Shown here piece by piece: positions 33,431 to 45,761 of a stretch of 64,000 nucleotides of DNA. The DNA lies in NCBI GenBank assembly GCA_025529335.1, contig JAMYHX010000050.1, positions 62,001 to 126,000 of the forward strand. Direction: 5' to 3'. The first letter of the stretch is position 1; each line of letters starts with the position of its first letter. Position numbers and translations under genes: made by a program. The stretch is from Rhizopus sp. PT2906 (lineage: Eukaryota; Mucoromycota; Mucoromycetes; Mucorales; Rhizopodaceae). The notes below the pieces were generated by a model. It was not told the DNA's origin, did no database searches, and was given only the letters and a program-made list of their open reading frames with translations.

Positions 33431-36400
33431 ATGAACCAACAAAATCCAAATATTATCAATGTCACTCAACCAAATCAACAACAGCAACAACAAAATCAAC
33501 AGCAACAACCACAACCACAAATGCTACAACCACAACAGGGTCTCAACTTGAGTCTGCCAAATGATACTTCAAATGCGAACTGGCGTGAAGAATTAAGCGT
33601 ACATGATAGAGCTCGTTTTGTTGCACAACTGTAATAAAAGGAAATTAAATATGTTATATAAATAACACTAACTTGATTTATTAAAAAAAGGGGGAACGCC
33701 TTGAAACACCTATCTCCTAACACAGCAGATACAGACATTTTTGCAGCAGCAAAGAATTATGAACTTAGTCTTTACACAAGATGTACAAGCAAGGTATATA
33801 TTTACATATATTATAAATATCTTTTTTTTTTTCTTAAATGTATATACAATGTTGTAGAATCAATATATCATGGCTTATGCTAAAAAGTTTCATCAAATCA
33901 AGTTTCAACTACAAAATCAAACTGGTGCAAATAACAGTGCTGCAGCCACCTCCATGATGAATGATAACCAACTTTTAAATATAAACCCACTCGCTGGTCA
34001 ACAAATGTCCCCATTGTTACAGCAGCAACAACCACAATCACAAAGTGTATCCCCTCAAGTTCAACCAGCTGTGCAGCCACAGATGCAAAAACCTTCTCCT
34101 TTAAGCCAACAGCAACAGCTTCCTTCACAGCAGCAACAACAACAACAACAACAAGCGAATATAAATAATCAAAGTCAACTTCGGGCAAATATGTTCCAAC
34201 AAGGTATGCTTCAAGCAAGACCGCCTGCACAACAACAAACACCGCCTCAACAAAATCAACAGCAGCAACCACAGCAACAACAGCCGCAACAACAGCCGAG
34301 TCAGCAGAATATACCGCAGCAATTAAACGCGCAGCAAGCACAAATGTTAGCTCTTCAGAGAACGGCTGCTCAAGCAATGGCGGCTGCTGCTGCTGGAACC
34401 AATCCAAGCAACAATAACAACAACATAATAAATAATGTGGCCAACATGAATACCACTGCTCAACAACAAATTCCTGTTAATATGCTTCAACAACTAAATA
34501 TGGCAAACGCGAATCAAGCTGCCATGACCATGTCGCCAAGACAATTCCAAGCATATCTTACACGTCAAATCGCACTTCAGCAACAACAGCAACAACAAAG
34601 TGGACAAAATACGCCACAAATGACATCTCAACAGCAACAAGGTACACCACAGTTTAGTAATGCAAATATTGACCCAGCAAGTATCATCAGTTTAAATATG
34701 GCACAAAATTTCCGAACGCCAGCTTCGGGTATTAATACAACAACTACACCAATGCAGCCTAATAATTTTCAAAATACGGTAAGCATACGCGTGTTATATA
34801 ATAGAAAGTACCTTGTTTTGATTCATATCCTTTGTATAGCCAAATCACCAAGTACAGAGCCTGATAGGACAACAGCATTTGACTCCAGAGCTTTTGATGC
34901 AGCATCTTCAACAGCAGCAACAACAGCAGCAGCAACAACAACAGCAGGCACAGTCACAGTCTCAGGCTCAGGCCCAGGTTTTGGCGCAAGCCCAGGCTCA
35001 ACAACAGGCACAAGCAAAAGCCCAGGCATTAGCGCAAGCTCAGGCTCAGGCTCAGGCTCAGCAACAATCACAACAGCAAGCCAAGCCTCCTCAGCAGCCC
35101 TCACAGCCAGTGCAGCAAACACAGCAACCACCTGTTGCGCCTAACGTACAGCTGAATGCTGGTACAACCGCTAATCCAATTAATAATGCAGCGACTGCAC
35201 ACCCTTCTTTACAGCAACGAACACAAGCTGCTGAATATGTTCGTCAAATGGATGAAGGTGTTCGAAACACAAGAGGTATATATACTTCTCTTGACATATT
35301 TTTTTAAAAAAATTGACCATGATTGTTTTTAGTTCGTGCAAATCCTATCGAAAACATGTCCGAACAGGAAAAGGCGGCTATTCGGGATAGTGTAGCAATG
35401 ATCAAGCCTATGTATGAAAAAATTGATAGTCTATTGCCTGTCTTCTTTGCACTAACATCAAATGTGGAAGCCACAAAACGACTGATGCTGATGAAATACA
35501 TGTTTGAAGACCAGTTGACTGCGCTTCAACAGAATAGATATGTTATTACTTTGGAACATTTAACAAAACTTCGTGAGCAATTCAGTGGTTACTTCTCTTG
35601 GGTTCGTAATGCTGTTGGAGCCCACAGTCAGCAACAACAGCAACAACAGCAACAACAGCAACAGCAGCAACAACAACAACAGCAACAACAGCAACAGCAA
35701 CAACAGCAACAACAGCAACAGCAACAACAGCAACAGCAACAACAGCAACAGCAACAACAGCAACAGCAACAACAGCAGGGCCCCACACAGCAATTACAAC
35801 AGCCTCAGCAGCAGGTACAGACAGATTTTAATCAACAACAACAACAGTTACAAAATCAACAACAGTCGCTGCATGTACAACAACAATTACAAGCTGCTAA
35901 ATTAGCTCAAGCACAGGCACTTGCACAAGCACAAGCGTTGGCAGCCCAACACCAGCTGAAACAGCAGCAACAGCAACAAAACAATGCTCAGAATCCCGCT
36001 GTCGCGCCAGCTGTCCAAATGAATGAAGCTCATTCTGCAGCTGCTACTCCAACTATGCCTCCAGCTGGTCAAATTGGAATAAAACGTGGTAGTATTGATC
36101 TTAAATTACCTCCAAACAAGAAGCAAAAGGCTGGAAGTGTCACAGGTACTCCACAACAGACGACAATTGATTTGACACAGACTCCTCAGCAACAACATGC
36201 TGTTGTTCAGGAAGCTCCTACAACATCAGCAGCAACAACGACGTCTACTGCTACTGCTGCAGTTCCAACAGGAGCACCTAGTAGTGAAGCTATTGCTAAC
36301 GCGAATGCTGCTATTGCTACAGCTAATCCAGCTGGTATGACGTTAAGTCAACGACAAGCCCAATCTCAGATGATATACCAAGCCGCTATTGCAAGCGGAA

Positions 36401-37431
36401 TCCCTCCACAAATTGTCAACCTTTTGCCTCATCGTGCATTGCAATGTAGCTGGTTACTACAACAGGCAGCTCAAAACCGAATTACTGTAACGGCAGCACA
36501 ACAGCAACAAATTCGCAATATGCTGAATGAAAGAATTGAAGCTGCCAAACAGCAATTAGCCAAACAGACTATGGACACTCAGCAGCAACAACAGCAGCAA
36601 CAACAGCAGCCACAACAGCAGCCACAACAGCAGCCACAGCAACCTCAGGCACAGATCCAGATCCAGACACAACCCTCTCCTGCGGCAGTGGCACATGCCA
36701 GCCCTTCAATAAAACCTCAAGCCAAAGCTCCTGTTAATGACGTGCAGTCAGTAAAAGCAGAGCCTACTACAGACTTGAAGAGTTACGAATCAGCTCAAAA
36801 AGCTGCTAACATGATGCATCTATTCCGATTACAACAGCAGCAACAAGCCCTGCAACAACAGGCTCAGCGACAGGCCCCTGCTGTTTCTCAACCTCCCATT
36901 CAACCATTACAACGACAACAGCAACAACAAAGCACAGCAACTATACCCACTCAAGCACAACCTATACCACAATCATTAGTTCAGCCAGCTCAGCCTATTC
37001 AAGCAGTAACGCCACCTGCCCCTCAACCTAAAATGATTGTACCCTCCCCAAGGCCAACACCTACGCCTGGAGCTGCCTTAAAAATGGCAATGTTAGCAGG
37101 AGATGACAAATACCAAAGTTCTATGCTTTATATCAACGACATGCAAAAGGACGTGGAGGCTCTTTTTGCCCGTGCTGATCAACCCAAATCATCCGATAAG
37201 ACAGAATCATTCTTTAATGGAACTAAAGGCACATTGTTATTTGAGCCTTTCCCACTTGATGATTTTGAAGATGATAAAGAAGAGGAGGAAAAGAAAAACG
37301 TGCTGAAAGAAGAAGACGTTATGGATACTTGGTATAAAGTTGGCATGGATACTGGCGTACCTGAAATGCACGATATCTTGACAGGCTTTTCTTTTGATGA
37401 ATGTGCTGCTCAAGCTTTTATTTCAACTTAA
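33431..37431 (+). CDS. MED15: Mediator subunit 15 (Med15/Gal11-like), Q-rich with KIX domain
   Basis: Five exons (33431-33630, 33691-33793, 33858-34778, 34840-35275, 35333-37431) sum to 1252 residues. Residues ~48-125 form a KIX-like three-helix domain: NWREELSVHDRARFVAQL, then SPNTADTDIFAAAKNYELSL and QYIMAYAKKFHQIKFQL, matching fungal Gal11/Med15. This domain binds activators and links them to the Mediator tail in RNA polymerase II transcription. Most of the rest is low complexity (Q, QA, QP), with a 50-Gln run at 35629-35778. Ordered islands are AAEYVRQMDEGVRNTR ... IDSLLPVFFALTSNVEATKR ... LTKLREQFSGYFSWVRNAVG (~550-650) and an acidic C-terminus ending DVMDTWYKVGMDTGVPEMHD ... CAAQAFIST, typical of the mediator-association end. 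Leu/Val/Ala-rich frames on the other strand are mirror images of CAG repeats. Confidence 0.85.
35629..35778 (+). repeat. CAG/CAA repeat coding for 50 consecutive glutamines
   Basis: Fifty in-frame Gln codons, a mixture of CAG and CAA in irregular order, within exon 5 of Med15. The mixing argues against simple slippage expansion of a pure CAG array and for protein-level conservation of poly-Gln. Confidence 0.95.
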
Positions 37432-39587
37432 TTCCATCCCTTTTTTTAAAAAAATAAAATTACATTAACAAATAAAGCTGTAATAAATAGAGCCTAAATT
37501 GGTCTTTGTTCTTTCTGTAATAACTTTTGGGAGGAAGGATAGGGGCGAAATGTTGCCTCTTAGTTTTTCTGAGAGAGCTTTTGATTAGGAGATGAAGAAT
37601 TCTTTTACGTAGATGAAACAATGGTCAACATAACATGCACCAGAAAATGGGCTAAATAATGCCAATATGAATGTATCCTAATTACACGTGAGCTAAGTTT
37701 GCCTTTGTTGATTAAACTGACAACATAAAATTAGAATACAACAATAACAAGATTTTTTATCACCTCTTCTTCTTGAAAAGAAACAAACCAAGATGGTGAA
37801 AAGTTTTGTTGGACGACATCATAGGTAATGGATAGAGGTAGCGCCCGTAGGGTTAGTTTAACTTCCGGTGCATATAGCGCTTCCTTTTTTTAATTCAAGC
37901 GACTGAGCAAGACAATGGGGTCGATTTACATATGGCTCATATTTTATTGCAGCTGTAAATATACATTTCTCGATAATTCGATCGAAGACTCTTATGTGTA
38001 CCACTATTTAGCACCCGTACTTTAGTCAATTTATAGTACGGATAAGAAACTCACTGTTCAATGGTAAGTTGGTAGTTTTTGTGGCAGCTTTTATGGAAAT
38101 AGAAGACTAATCTACATGTTTTGGATACATTTTCAATGTTCAAATCTGATTTTCAGGTCTGTAGCCGTTGTATTAATACAAGATGTATCGTTATTGTGGC
38201 AGAATTCAAATCCAGGTCTTGTAATTCAGTCGTAGAATCTGACTTTATCAAATTAGGAAAGTAGATTTATAATGATTTAGTAGAGAAAAGAGTATCTACA
38301 GTTTGCGGGTTGTTATGTCAAGGCGAAAATTTAAACACATATGTAATGGATATGCCATCTACTCACACACATCAAATGGTGAAACTGTCAAAGGTCACTT
38401 TATGTAGAATATACAATAGAAAAAAGTGTTTGCAATGAGTTTCCCAATTACCAATAAAGATCTTCGAAACAGCTGTATTGAAGCTATTATCCAAGGATTA
38501 TCATTTGTTGAATTAAGTCATTCATGTATGCCTATGTTTTAATCTTACATTGGTTCTAATATAGAAGCTTTTATTAAATATTAAAAAGATCGTTAATGAG
38601 AGTAACATGTTTGAAAAAGAAAATGGACTCAATCAGCTCGGGAACAAAACATAAAATGGTATCAAAAAAAGAATGGGTCACGAAAGTCAAATGGTTCTCA
38701 AAGAAGGATTTCGAAGAGAAGAGTAATCTTTTCTTTCATTGCTTATGTCATCTTTATTGTATCACAATATTCTTTTATTATAGTTTTATATGTGATTTAT
38801 ATGTTTTAATGGGAAATAAAGTATATTCTATAGCATTTGTATTGGTGACTAAATCATTTTATTCAACAGCTGAAAATCCCTTTTATTCAACTTTGAAACT
38901 ATTTTATTGGTCACACAATTCTTTGCGAAACACTGTATGAAAGAGCGATTCCTCTTTTGAACCACATTATTACATCAAACATTGCAAATGAGCCCTTGTT
39001 TACTATAAAAAAATCTCATACCTATGGAAGATCAACATTTCAATTTAAAAACATGGCAGATAATACGCATATATTTTTGAACCTATGGTCCTGATGTCAG
39101 AGTCAGTGAAGAAGCTTGATAAACTCTACCTTGGGCAAATCAATCTCATCCCTTCTTTGTCAATTATTTACTACTTGTGTGCCTCATATTACATAAGGGT
39201 TCTCCTAATATGGTTTCTAATGCTGCTATTCCACAATTTTTTTTTTACATGTTGCGCAAGTGAAGTAACGTCATGCATATTTCTTCCCATTATTCATTAA
39301 AAGCTTTGTTATTTGATTGTCTTTACTTTTATCAAAACAAAGAAGGAAAAGAGGGGAAGGAATAAGTAAATAAAAACCAGGAACATTTGAATTTTGGGGG
39401 GAATAATGTACTTGATGTGAAAAATAACTAAGTCCCTCCAACCATAAACTTGGGCTACACAGCCGAGCGTCATGCAGCTTCTTTTTATTCTATATTTGGA
39501 ATGCATTCTCTTTCTCTTTCTCTCTCTTTTTTTTTCTTCTTCTTTTTCTTTATTGTTCAATATACTCAATAAAAAGTGAATTTGAAA
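37432..39587. other. Intergenic region with MITE copy D and transposase-like scraps
   Basis: Between Med15 and the MADS gene, 2.15 kb hold MITE copy D (37626-37884) and a plus-strand scrap starting ATG 38435 (MSFPITNKDLRNSCIEAIIQ, GLSFVELSHS), with KLLLNIKKIVNESNMFEKEN then GLNQLG near 38570-38640. These resemble the helix-turn-helix start of IS630-like transposases, but the evidence is thin. The last 100 bp are a pyrimidine-rich leader. Confidence 0.4.
37626..37884 (-). mobile_element. MITE family 'aaacactacatgcacc', copy D, internally deleted
   Basis: It runs from caacataacatgcaccagaa to ttccggtgcatatagcgctt. Between these lie family segments in reverse orientation (ttgattaaactgacaacata, aaagaaacaaaccaagatgg, acatcataggtaatggatag). 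At ~259 bp it is shorter than the ~400-bp copies and more diverged, hence older. Confidence 0.65.
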
Positions 39588-40547
39588 ATGCAATCAAATT
39601 ATTACTCATATAGTCCTCAGCTATATACAATACCACAGCAGCAACCGCAGCTTCAAGTACCCCAGCAACAACAGCAATATTCACAGCCACCCAATACTGC
39701 TCTAGATGAATCATCCATAGGAACAGGTGGAACAGGAGAAGAGTATGATTCTGAAGAGAGTATTATTCCAGATAAAAGAGCGGGTAGAAGAAAGATAAAG
39801 ATCGAATATATCCATGATAAATCAAGAAGACACATTACATTTTCGAAAAGAAAGGCTGGAATCATGAAAAAGGTAAAACGATACACATAACTAGCGAGTA
39901 ACCTACTGAGAATCAAGTCTATAGGCATATGAACTTAGCACACTGACAGGTACTCAGATACTACTGCTAGTTGTATCTGAGACAGGGCTTGTTTATACTT
40001 TTACTACACCCAAGCTACAGCCACTTGTTACAAAACCTGAAGGAAAAAACCTTATTCAATCATGTTTAAATGCACCTGACCCAGCAGATACATCATCCAT
40101 GGACCAGTCATTGCTAAATGCACCCTCATCCTCAGCAACTGTGAGTAACACATTTCTAGAACGTATGTTATTGATATGACATCGTATATACTCACATATA
40201 TTTTGTTGCTAGGCAACCAACAGTCGTTATTATCATTCCAATCAACCCGTCATGGAAAACAGTATGCATAGATATAATATCAAAGATAGTAACAAGGTAG
40301 TTTTCACGAATAAAATATTTAGATATAAAACTGATTAAAATAGGCTCTTAATCAAAAGGTGAACCCTGCAACAGAGAATGTGATGTTGAATAACAATCAA
40401 CAACCTCCAAGCTATATTCCGACCTCTTCCTCTATGATCTATCCTACATTCGCAAACAACCCTATCAATAATAGTAATAGTACCAACAATTCGATGTATC
40501 ATCAATACAATCCCAATTACTGGACAGCATCAAACCGAGAAAAGTAG
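39588..40547 (+). CDS. SRF/Mcm1-type MADS-box transcription factor
   Basis: Four exons (39588-39872, 39925-40140, 40213-40296, 40344-40547), 262 residues. ATG at 39588 is the first; the frame is open upstream only through a GTG. Residues ~66-125 form the MADS box: AGRRKIKIEYIHDKSRRHIT and FSKRKAGIMKK joined across intron 1 to AYELSTLTGTQILLLVVSET and GLVYTFTTPKLQPLV. The SRF-type (type I) pattern, with KIKIEYI and the TGTQ.LLLV core, fits Mcm1/SRF, dimeric nuclear factors binding CArG-like boxes with cofactors. An acidic stretch (EEYDSEESIIPD) precedes the box; the C-terminal half is N/Q/S-rich. Target genes cannot be deduced. Confidence 0.92.
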
Positions 40548-40830
40548 ACATTGTATGTATTTCTAATATGTCTATGTATATATAATATATATATTCCCTT
40601 GTCATATACATAAATATCTGTATACACATATATATAAAAAAAAGGAAGCTTTGTAGGAGCCCCCCTCGAAATCATTTTGCATATCATGCATGAGCAGTAA
40701 TTGATTGTTCTACACTTATTTCTTTTTTATTGTTTAAAATAACATTTAGTGAAACAGAAAGATGATATTGTACACGCATAACCAGGTGATCTATATGTTC
40801 TATAATACATATGTTGTTGGCTGTTGTAAC

Positions 40831-41343
40831 TTATTCAAATTCCCAGTGTATGCTACAAACACCCAATCCCAAGTCACCACAAACTTTCTTGAATACTATA
40901 TAATACATAATGAATAAACCACCCATTTACTTTCAAATGTGACTTACAGGCTGGTGACATATCTAGGGAGCCATTATCACATCCAGGACATGTGTCTACA
41001 ACTCGTGCAGTAGCGGACTTGCCCGATGGCCCAACAATCTTGACCTTCTTATTACACTTGGGATTACTGTTTGGGTTGCCTCCTATAGTATTGATAAGTC
41101 CATATGCACTCTTAAAAAAATATAATGAATACCATTAGCCATCTGTTCCTTGTTAACTGCAACGACCATCTCCGAATTGCTGTTCGTTTGACCACATGAA
41201 CCTGGACCAACATCATAATAGGTGCCTTTGCCAACGAAGGATAATAAATCACTTGCCAATTTTTTAATAGGCAATGCTTCAGTTTGCTTGACTGAGCAGA
41301 GAATAAAAAGGTTGAGAAGAATAAAAAATACAATCTTGTTCAT
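40831..41343 (-). CDS. Small secreted double-psi beta-barrel (RlpA/barwin-like) protein
   Basis: Three exons on the minus strand (41343-41133, 41082-40948, 40895-40831) give 136 residues. Residues 1-23 (MNKIVFFILLNLFILCSVKQ ...) are a signal peptide. The mature part matches the DPBB fold of RlpA-like, barwin and expansin-related proteins: GTYYDVGPGSCGQTNSNSEM, VAVNKEQMANG joined to NPNSNPKCNKKVKIV, then ATARVVDTCPGCDNGSLDMS and the end VCGDLGLGVCSIHWEFE. Four cysteines and the catalytic-type Asp in VVDTCPGC are in place. Fungal members act in the wall or extracellular space as carbohydrate-binding or wall-modifying proteins, or papain-inhibitor-like proteins. The exact role here is unknown. 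It is convergent with the MADS gene. Confidence 0.88.
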
Positions 41344-43172
41344 TGGAAGAAATATGCTAAAGTGAAAGAAGAATTGAAATAAAGTGATCTTGATGCAATT
41401 GCTATCCTTTTTATATTAACCTTGAGCTCCTTAAATGAAGTCCATTTTTGTATTACTTTCAACAAATAAAAAGGCAAAAGAGTCTGATGTTTACTCTTTG
41501 GTCTCCTAGATTTCATTATCTTATCCTAAGCCTCTCCTTCTCTTTCTTCTCATGTCAGCTGCTAAAAATATATATTTCAATTATGTTTTCTTAACTGATC
41601 AATTTTCTTTCTTTTAAATAGAATATAATATTCATTTTTTATTGTCAAGTAATTATGTGAGTTATTTTGTTAGTTTAAAAGTAATATATTCATTGATACC
41701 ATTCATTTTAGTTTCAAGGGGGAGAAAGAAAGGAGAAGGGGAGACATGCAAGGTTCCTTATTAATACATTTATGTCAAATAAAATTATACTTCTTTCTTC
41801 TTAACAAAATAGACATGTTGATTTCTGCATATGACATGTGTAGTACACAGTCAGCCTCTGACCTGTCTCTCTTTGTTGACATTCATATTGAAAAGAAGAA
41901 AACTAAATTCACATCATCATCAATCGTTAAAGATAATAAAATATGCAATCATATTTCACGTTGTCTCTTTAGAAATTATTCTTTAGGACTATATGATTAT
42001 TATTATTATTAAATATGTGTGTTTCTTTGTTTGGCTTAGACAGATTTCTCTTTTTCTTTATTGTATGCATTACCAGCAATGATGACATTAATCAAGTATC
42101 AAAATGTCTTGTCATATCTTTATCGACACCACTCACTTTATTGTCCAAACAATGCTTCCAATTAGATATTTCTTACCGTTCTAGACTTGGAATTTTATAC
42201 GTCCTCCCAATCACTCTTTTTGATCAAAGGATAACGGCAGTTCTTTTCCTTCAAAAGTCTATATTAATTGCTACTGTTTTACCATTTCAAGTTATTGATA
42301 CAGCCGAACAACGGCCTTCTAATGGCGATGCATGCAGGAACAATGTCTGCAGTCGTCAAAAGCTACATTATCTCAAGTAGTCTCCTTTATATATACATAC
42401 ACACTTCCTTTTTGCATGTGGCAAAACAGAGCTTAACCAATACAAGAGGTTATTCAAAATGACCAAACAGCAAGTCTCGATTTCAGCTCTGTTTTCAGGA
42501 ACCATCGGGTACAAGAACAATTAAGGAAACTACTTTGAAAGGCTGGCACATCTGATTGTCCGATTACAGAAAAAGAAGAAGGATCTTTTGGGTTCAAAAA
42601 TGGCGAATAATGACTCAAAGATGGGCATGTCTGTGATCATGTATTACATTTGATTGTCATAAACAGATAACGAAAAGTATAAACAAATATGTTACTAGTC
42701 ATTCTGTTGACAACACCTTATATTGCCATAACAACATGACACTTATTTGCATAGAATTGAGATAAGAACTATAAATATCGCCTATAGCAGCCCCCTTCTT
42801 TGCACAACATGTAAACCTCCTAGATTTAGTAGTGAAGCTTGCCATTGGTAAGATAGCAGCTTATAGATGCATTCTAGATCTTAGTATAGCGATATTTATC
42901 AGCCAAAGTCAGTACTTGATGATCCAGACATGAAGACAATAATATTTATACTCTTGCTTTTTTTAGCGTTCCCCGCTTGTTTGACAGATCGTCTTAATAT
43001 ATGTATAATTAAACCTTATTTTTGGTGTACTTTAATGTGTTGTTTGCGTGTTTGTTTTCATTGTACACGCGTTCAAGTTATAAACAATGGTTACTCTTGT
43101 TTATTGATATCATAATTTAGTGACAATAATGAAATAAGCGAATGATGAATAAAATCTATCCGTTCGATTACC
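41344..43172. other. Intergenic region with one possible small secreted peptide
   Basis: No firm gene in 1.8 kb. At 42930-43115 (+) a 61-codon frame starts with a signal-peptide-like run (MKTIIFILLLFLAFPACLTD) and has several Cys residues; it might be a short secreted peptide, the first exon of a relic, or chance. Other frames here are AT-rich noise. Confidence 0.3.
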
Positions 43173-45761
43173 TTAGGCATCGTTTTCAGCCAGCGCTGCT
43201 CTTGCTTCGTTAAGTTCGTCCTGCATGATCTTTTTACGTGTGAGTGCAGATTTGGCCAAGTCAAGCCTATTGTGTTTTTTAAATACAAGTGCAAGTCGAC
43301 GGTCTTGTTCCATTCTCTTTTCAACGTCATTCAAGTATGTTTCCATATCCAGAATGCCTGTTTGTACTTGAATGACGAGCATATTCATCTTGATTTCTAA
43401 TGCTTGTTTACGGTCCATCAAGTCATCTTTATTTTTTGATTGAGGCGATGTTAGTGCTGCGTTTACCAAAGACATTTCATGCTCAAGCACCATGTTGGAC
43501 ACAATACTGTCGACACTGTGTATCAAAAAAAAAGGGGACATTAGTTTGTTTAAGCATTTTACTCTTATATATTACCTATTGAATTCTTCTTCGGCTTGCT
43601 CGAATTCATCATTGGCTACTGTAGCATTACCCCGCTCTTCTTTCAAATTTTGCTCAGGTGCCGCCTGCTTCACTTTAGGCTCGGGCGCCACTTGTTTGGT
43701 CTCTTCCTTTGGCGTCTCTATTCTTGATTCAGCAGGAGACTGTTTGTCCATTATTGGGCTAGCCATTGATGTAGATGTCTGAGGACCTCCCACCGTTAAT
43801 CCTGCAGCAGATAAGGCAGCAGAAGCAGTACTACCAAAAGCATCAAGTATAAGCCAACGCTCTGATCGTTTCACAGTATCCTCCCCTGTCAAAGGCTCTC
43901 TCAAGTTGACCTGAATTTCAATCTTTCCTCCTGTCTTTTTTCGACTAGAGTCCAATAACTGTATAAAACCATGTCAGGACATTAAGAGTCATGATAATAT
44001 ATCAAATGCCTTACATCAAATGTCCCTGATATAGATGACTTTGTCACTAATCGTTCCATTGGTATAACAACCTTGCCAAGAGAAGTAGGACGTCTGAAAA
44101 GTCCATAAGAGTATTTGTTATGGAATACCTCTACTGTCAACTTCTTTCTCTGCAAGTAGCGCAAGAACGCACGGTTCGTTCGAGTGATGGGTATCATTAA
44201 CGAAAAATCAAATTGAGGATCGGGACCCTTCTGGATTGAAGTTTCGCCCTTATTCATAGATGCCTGTGCGGTATTTTCTGGTGGCCAACCCCCCAAGTCC
44301 CAGGTGACAAATGGTTCTAGGCTGGTGGCAATGTCTAAAGTGGGTAGACTGACTGCTCGTGTAATCTTCAATTCCATCATATTTAAGGGTATATGATCAT
44401 TGATATTTTTATAGACATAATTGGTTTGTTCGTAATGCAACGGTGGCAATGAAGAATTACCGTTCTTATAGGCTCGTAGGGAAACAAGATCTGCAGATAA
44501 TGCCTTCTCCGCTTGGTAATAGACATCTGGTTGAGTGATTATAGTAGTCTTACTATTGGAGGCTTTGCTCTGTCTACCGCTGTTTTGTATAGAAAGATTA
44601 TGGCAAACGTTAATCTGGTACGAGAGTTCTGCTTCGATCTGTTCAAATGATGCAGGGTTATTGCCTACATTGACTTCATTTAGTTGTCGCATCTTGGAAT
44701 CACCCAGGCTCATATCTGGTGGACCGGGTAGTTGAATTGATTTGATATCCGTTATTTGCCCATTTTTTAAATTAATGCCTGTGTGTAGCAAATCTTTTGA
44801 GATTCTAACCATTTCTTTTGCAACAATAAGGTTGTTGATCTTTTTGTAGTGAAGCGCTGCATTCTTGTATTCTTTTTGTAGTGAAATAACCTTTGTCAGT
44901 AGATCTTGCAGGGCTGAAGGATCTACTTGTTGTTGTTGTTGTTGAGATGGTTCCTGTAAGGAAGGACTTTGCGGCAAGGGCTGTTCTTTATCAGTAATGC
45001 TCAAGGAACTATTTTGATTTGCTGTGGATGATGCATCCATAGGAGGATCATTGCTGGTGGTTTCCTGATAAATTTCAAGCAGTTCGGTGTATTTTTGATT
45101 ACATGCTTTTGATTCCCTTAACAGCTGGACTGCCCTTTTCTTGTCGCCATTCTTTTTGGCTTCTAGAGCCTTTTTTTGATACGTGGCCGCTTTTTCTTTC
45201 CACACTTGAGGATCTTCATCATTATCCTCTTGTTGCTCTATCTCTGAAGCTTGTTCTACGGCCTGAGCTTCTTGCTCTCGTTTGTTTGAAGCAGTATCTG
45301 CTAAAGCATCCACATGCGAGCTCACACAGTCTTGATTACCGGTTAATGCCGATAGCTCATTCTATATCAAAATTAGTGCAAGCAGAAGAGTAGTATAGTC
45401 TGGTTCTTACAAGTAAGTGTGGGTCTGAAAAGTCCTTTTCGTCTAGTTCTACGTGTATATCTTCGTCTCCAACAGCTAGGGCAGCGTAGGAATCAATATC
45501 AATATCCATATGCTCGATAGGCTGCTTCTTCTTAGTTTGTGTCTTTTTTACGCTGCCTGACGCTAATTCTTGTAATTGTTTCTATTGTACACAACATTAG
45601 ATTGAACCAATTTCAGCTTCATTCACTCATTTTACCAGTAGCTCAGGATCGTTCAAGTCAACATTCTCATCTTCTTCAATGTTTGCATTAAGCAGTTTGT
45701 CCAAATCTTTAACATCAAACTCTTTTCCTGGTCTTTGTTGTTGTTGTTGCTTTCCAAACAT
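43173..45761 (-). CDS. CC2D1/Lgd-like protein (DM14 repeats and C2 domain)
   Basis: Five exons on the minus strand (45761-45636, 45581-45411, 45361-44015, 43958-43576, 43515-43173) total 789 residues. CC2D1/Lgd proteins bind the ESCRT-III subunit Shrub/CHMP4 through DM14 domains and act in endosomal sorting. Two DM14-like helical hairpins are visible: VWKEKAATYQKKALEAKKNG then DKKRAVQLLRESKACNQ (~150-195) and LLTKVISLQKEYKNAALHYK then KINNLIVAKEMVRISKDLL (~250-300). A C2 domain follows (~400-640: MMELKITRAVSLPTLDIATS, VEVFHNKYSYGLFRRPTSLG, KIEIQVNLREPLTG) and a C-terminal coiled coil (KQALEIKMNMLVIQVQTGIL, QDRRLALVFKKHNRLDLAKS). The first exon, MFGKQQQQQRPGKEFDVKDL, holds a short Gln run. Animal proteins have four DM14 copies; I see two here. 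Confidence 0.85.

Noticed and set aside
33898..35793. Leu-, Val- and Ala-rich frames opposite Med15
   Set aside because: Mirror translations of CAG/CAA repeats; no independent evidence.
38299..38935. Possible TA-flanked element (TACAGTTTGCGG ... GAAACACTGTA)
   Set aside because: Ends match only over about 6-8 bases beyond TACAGT; too weak for a TIR claim.
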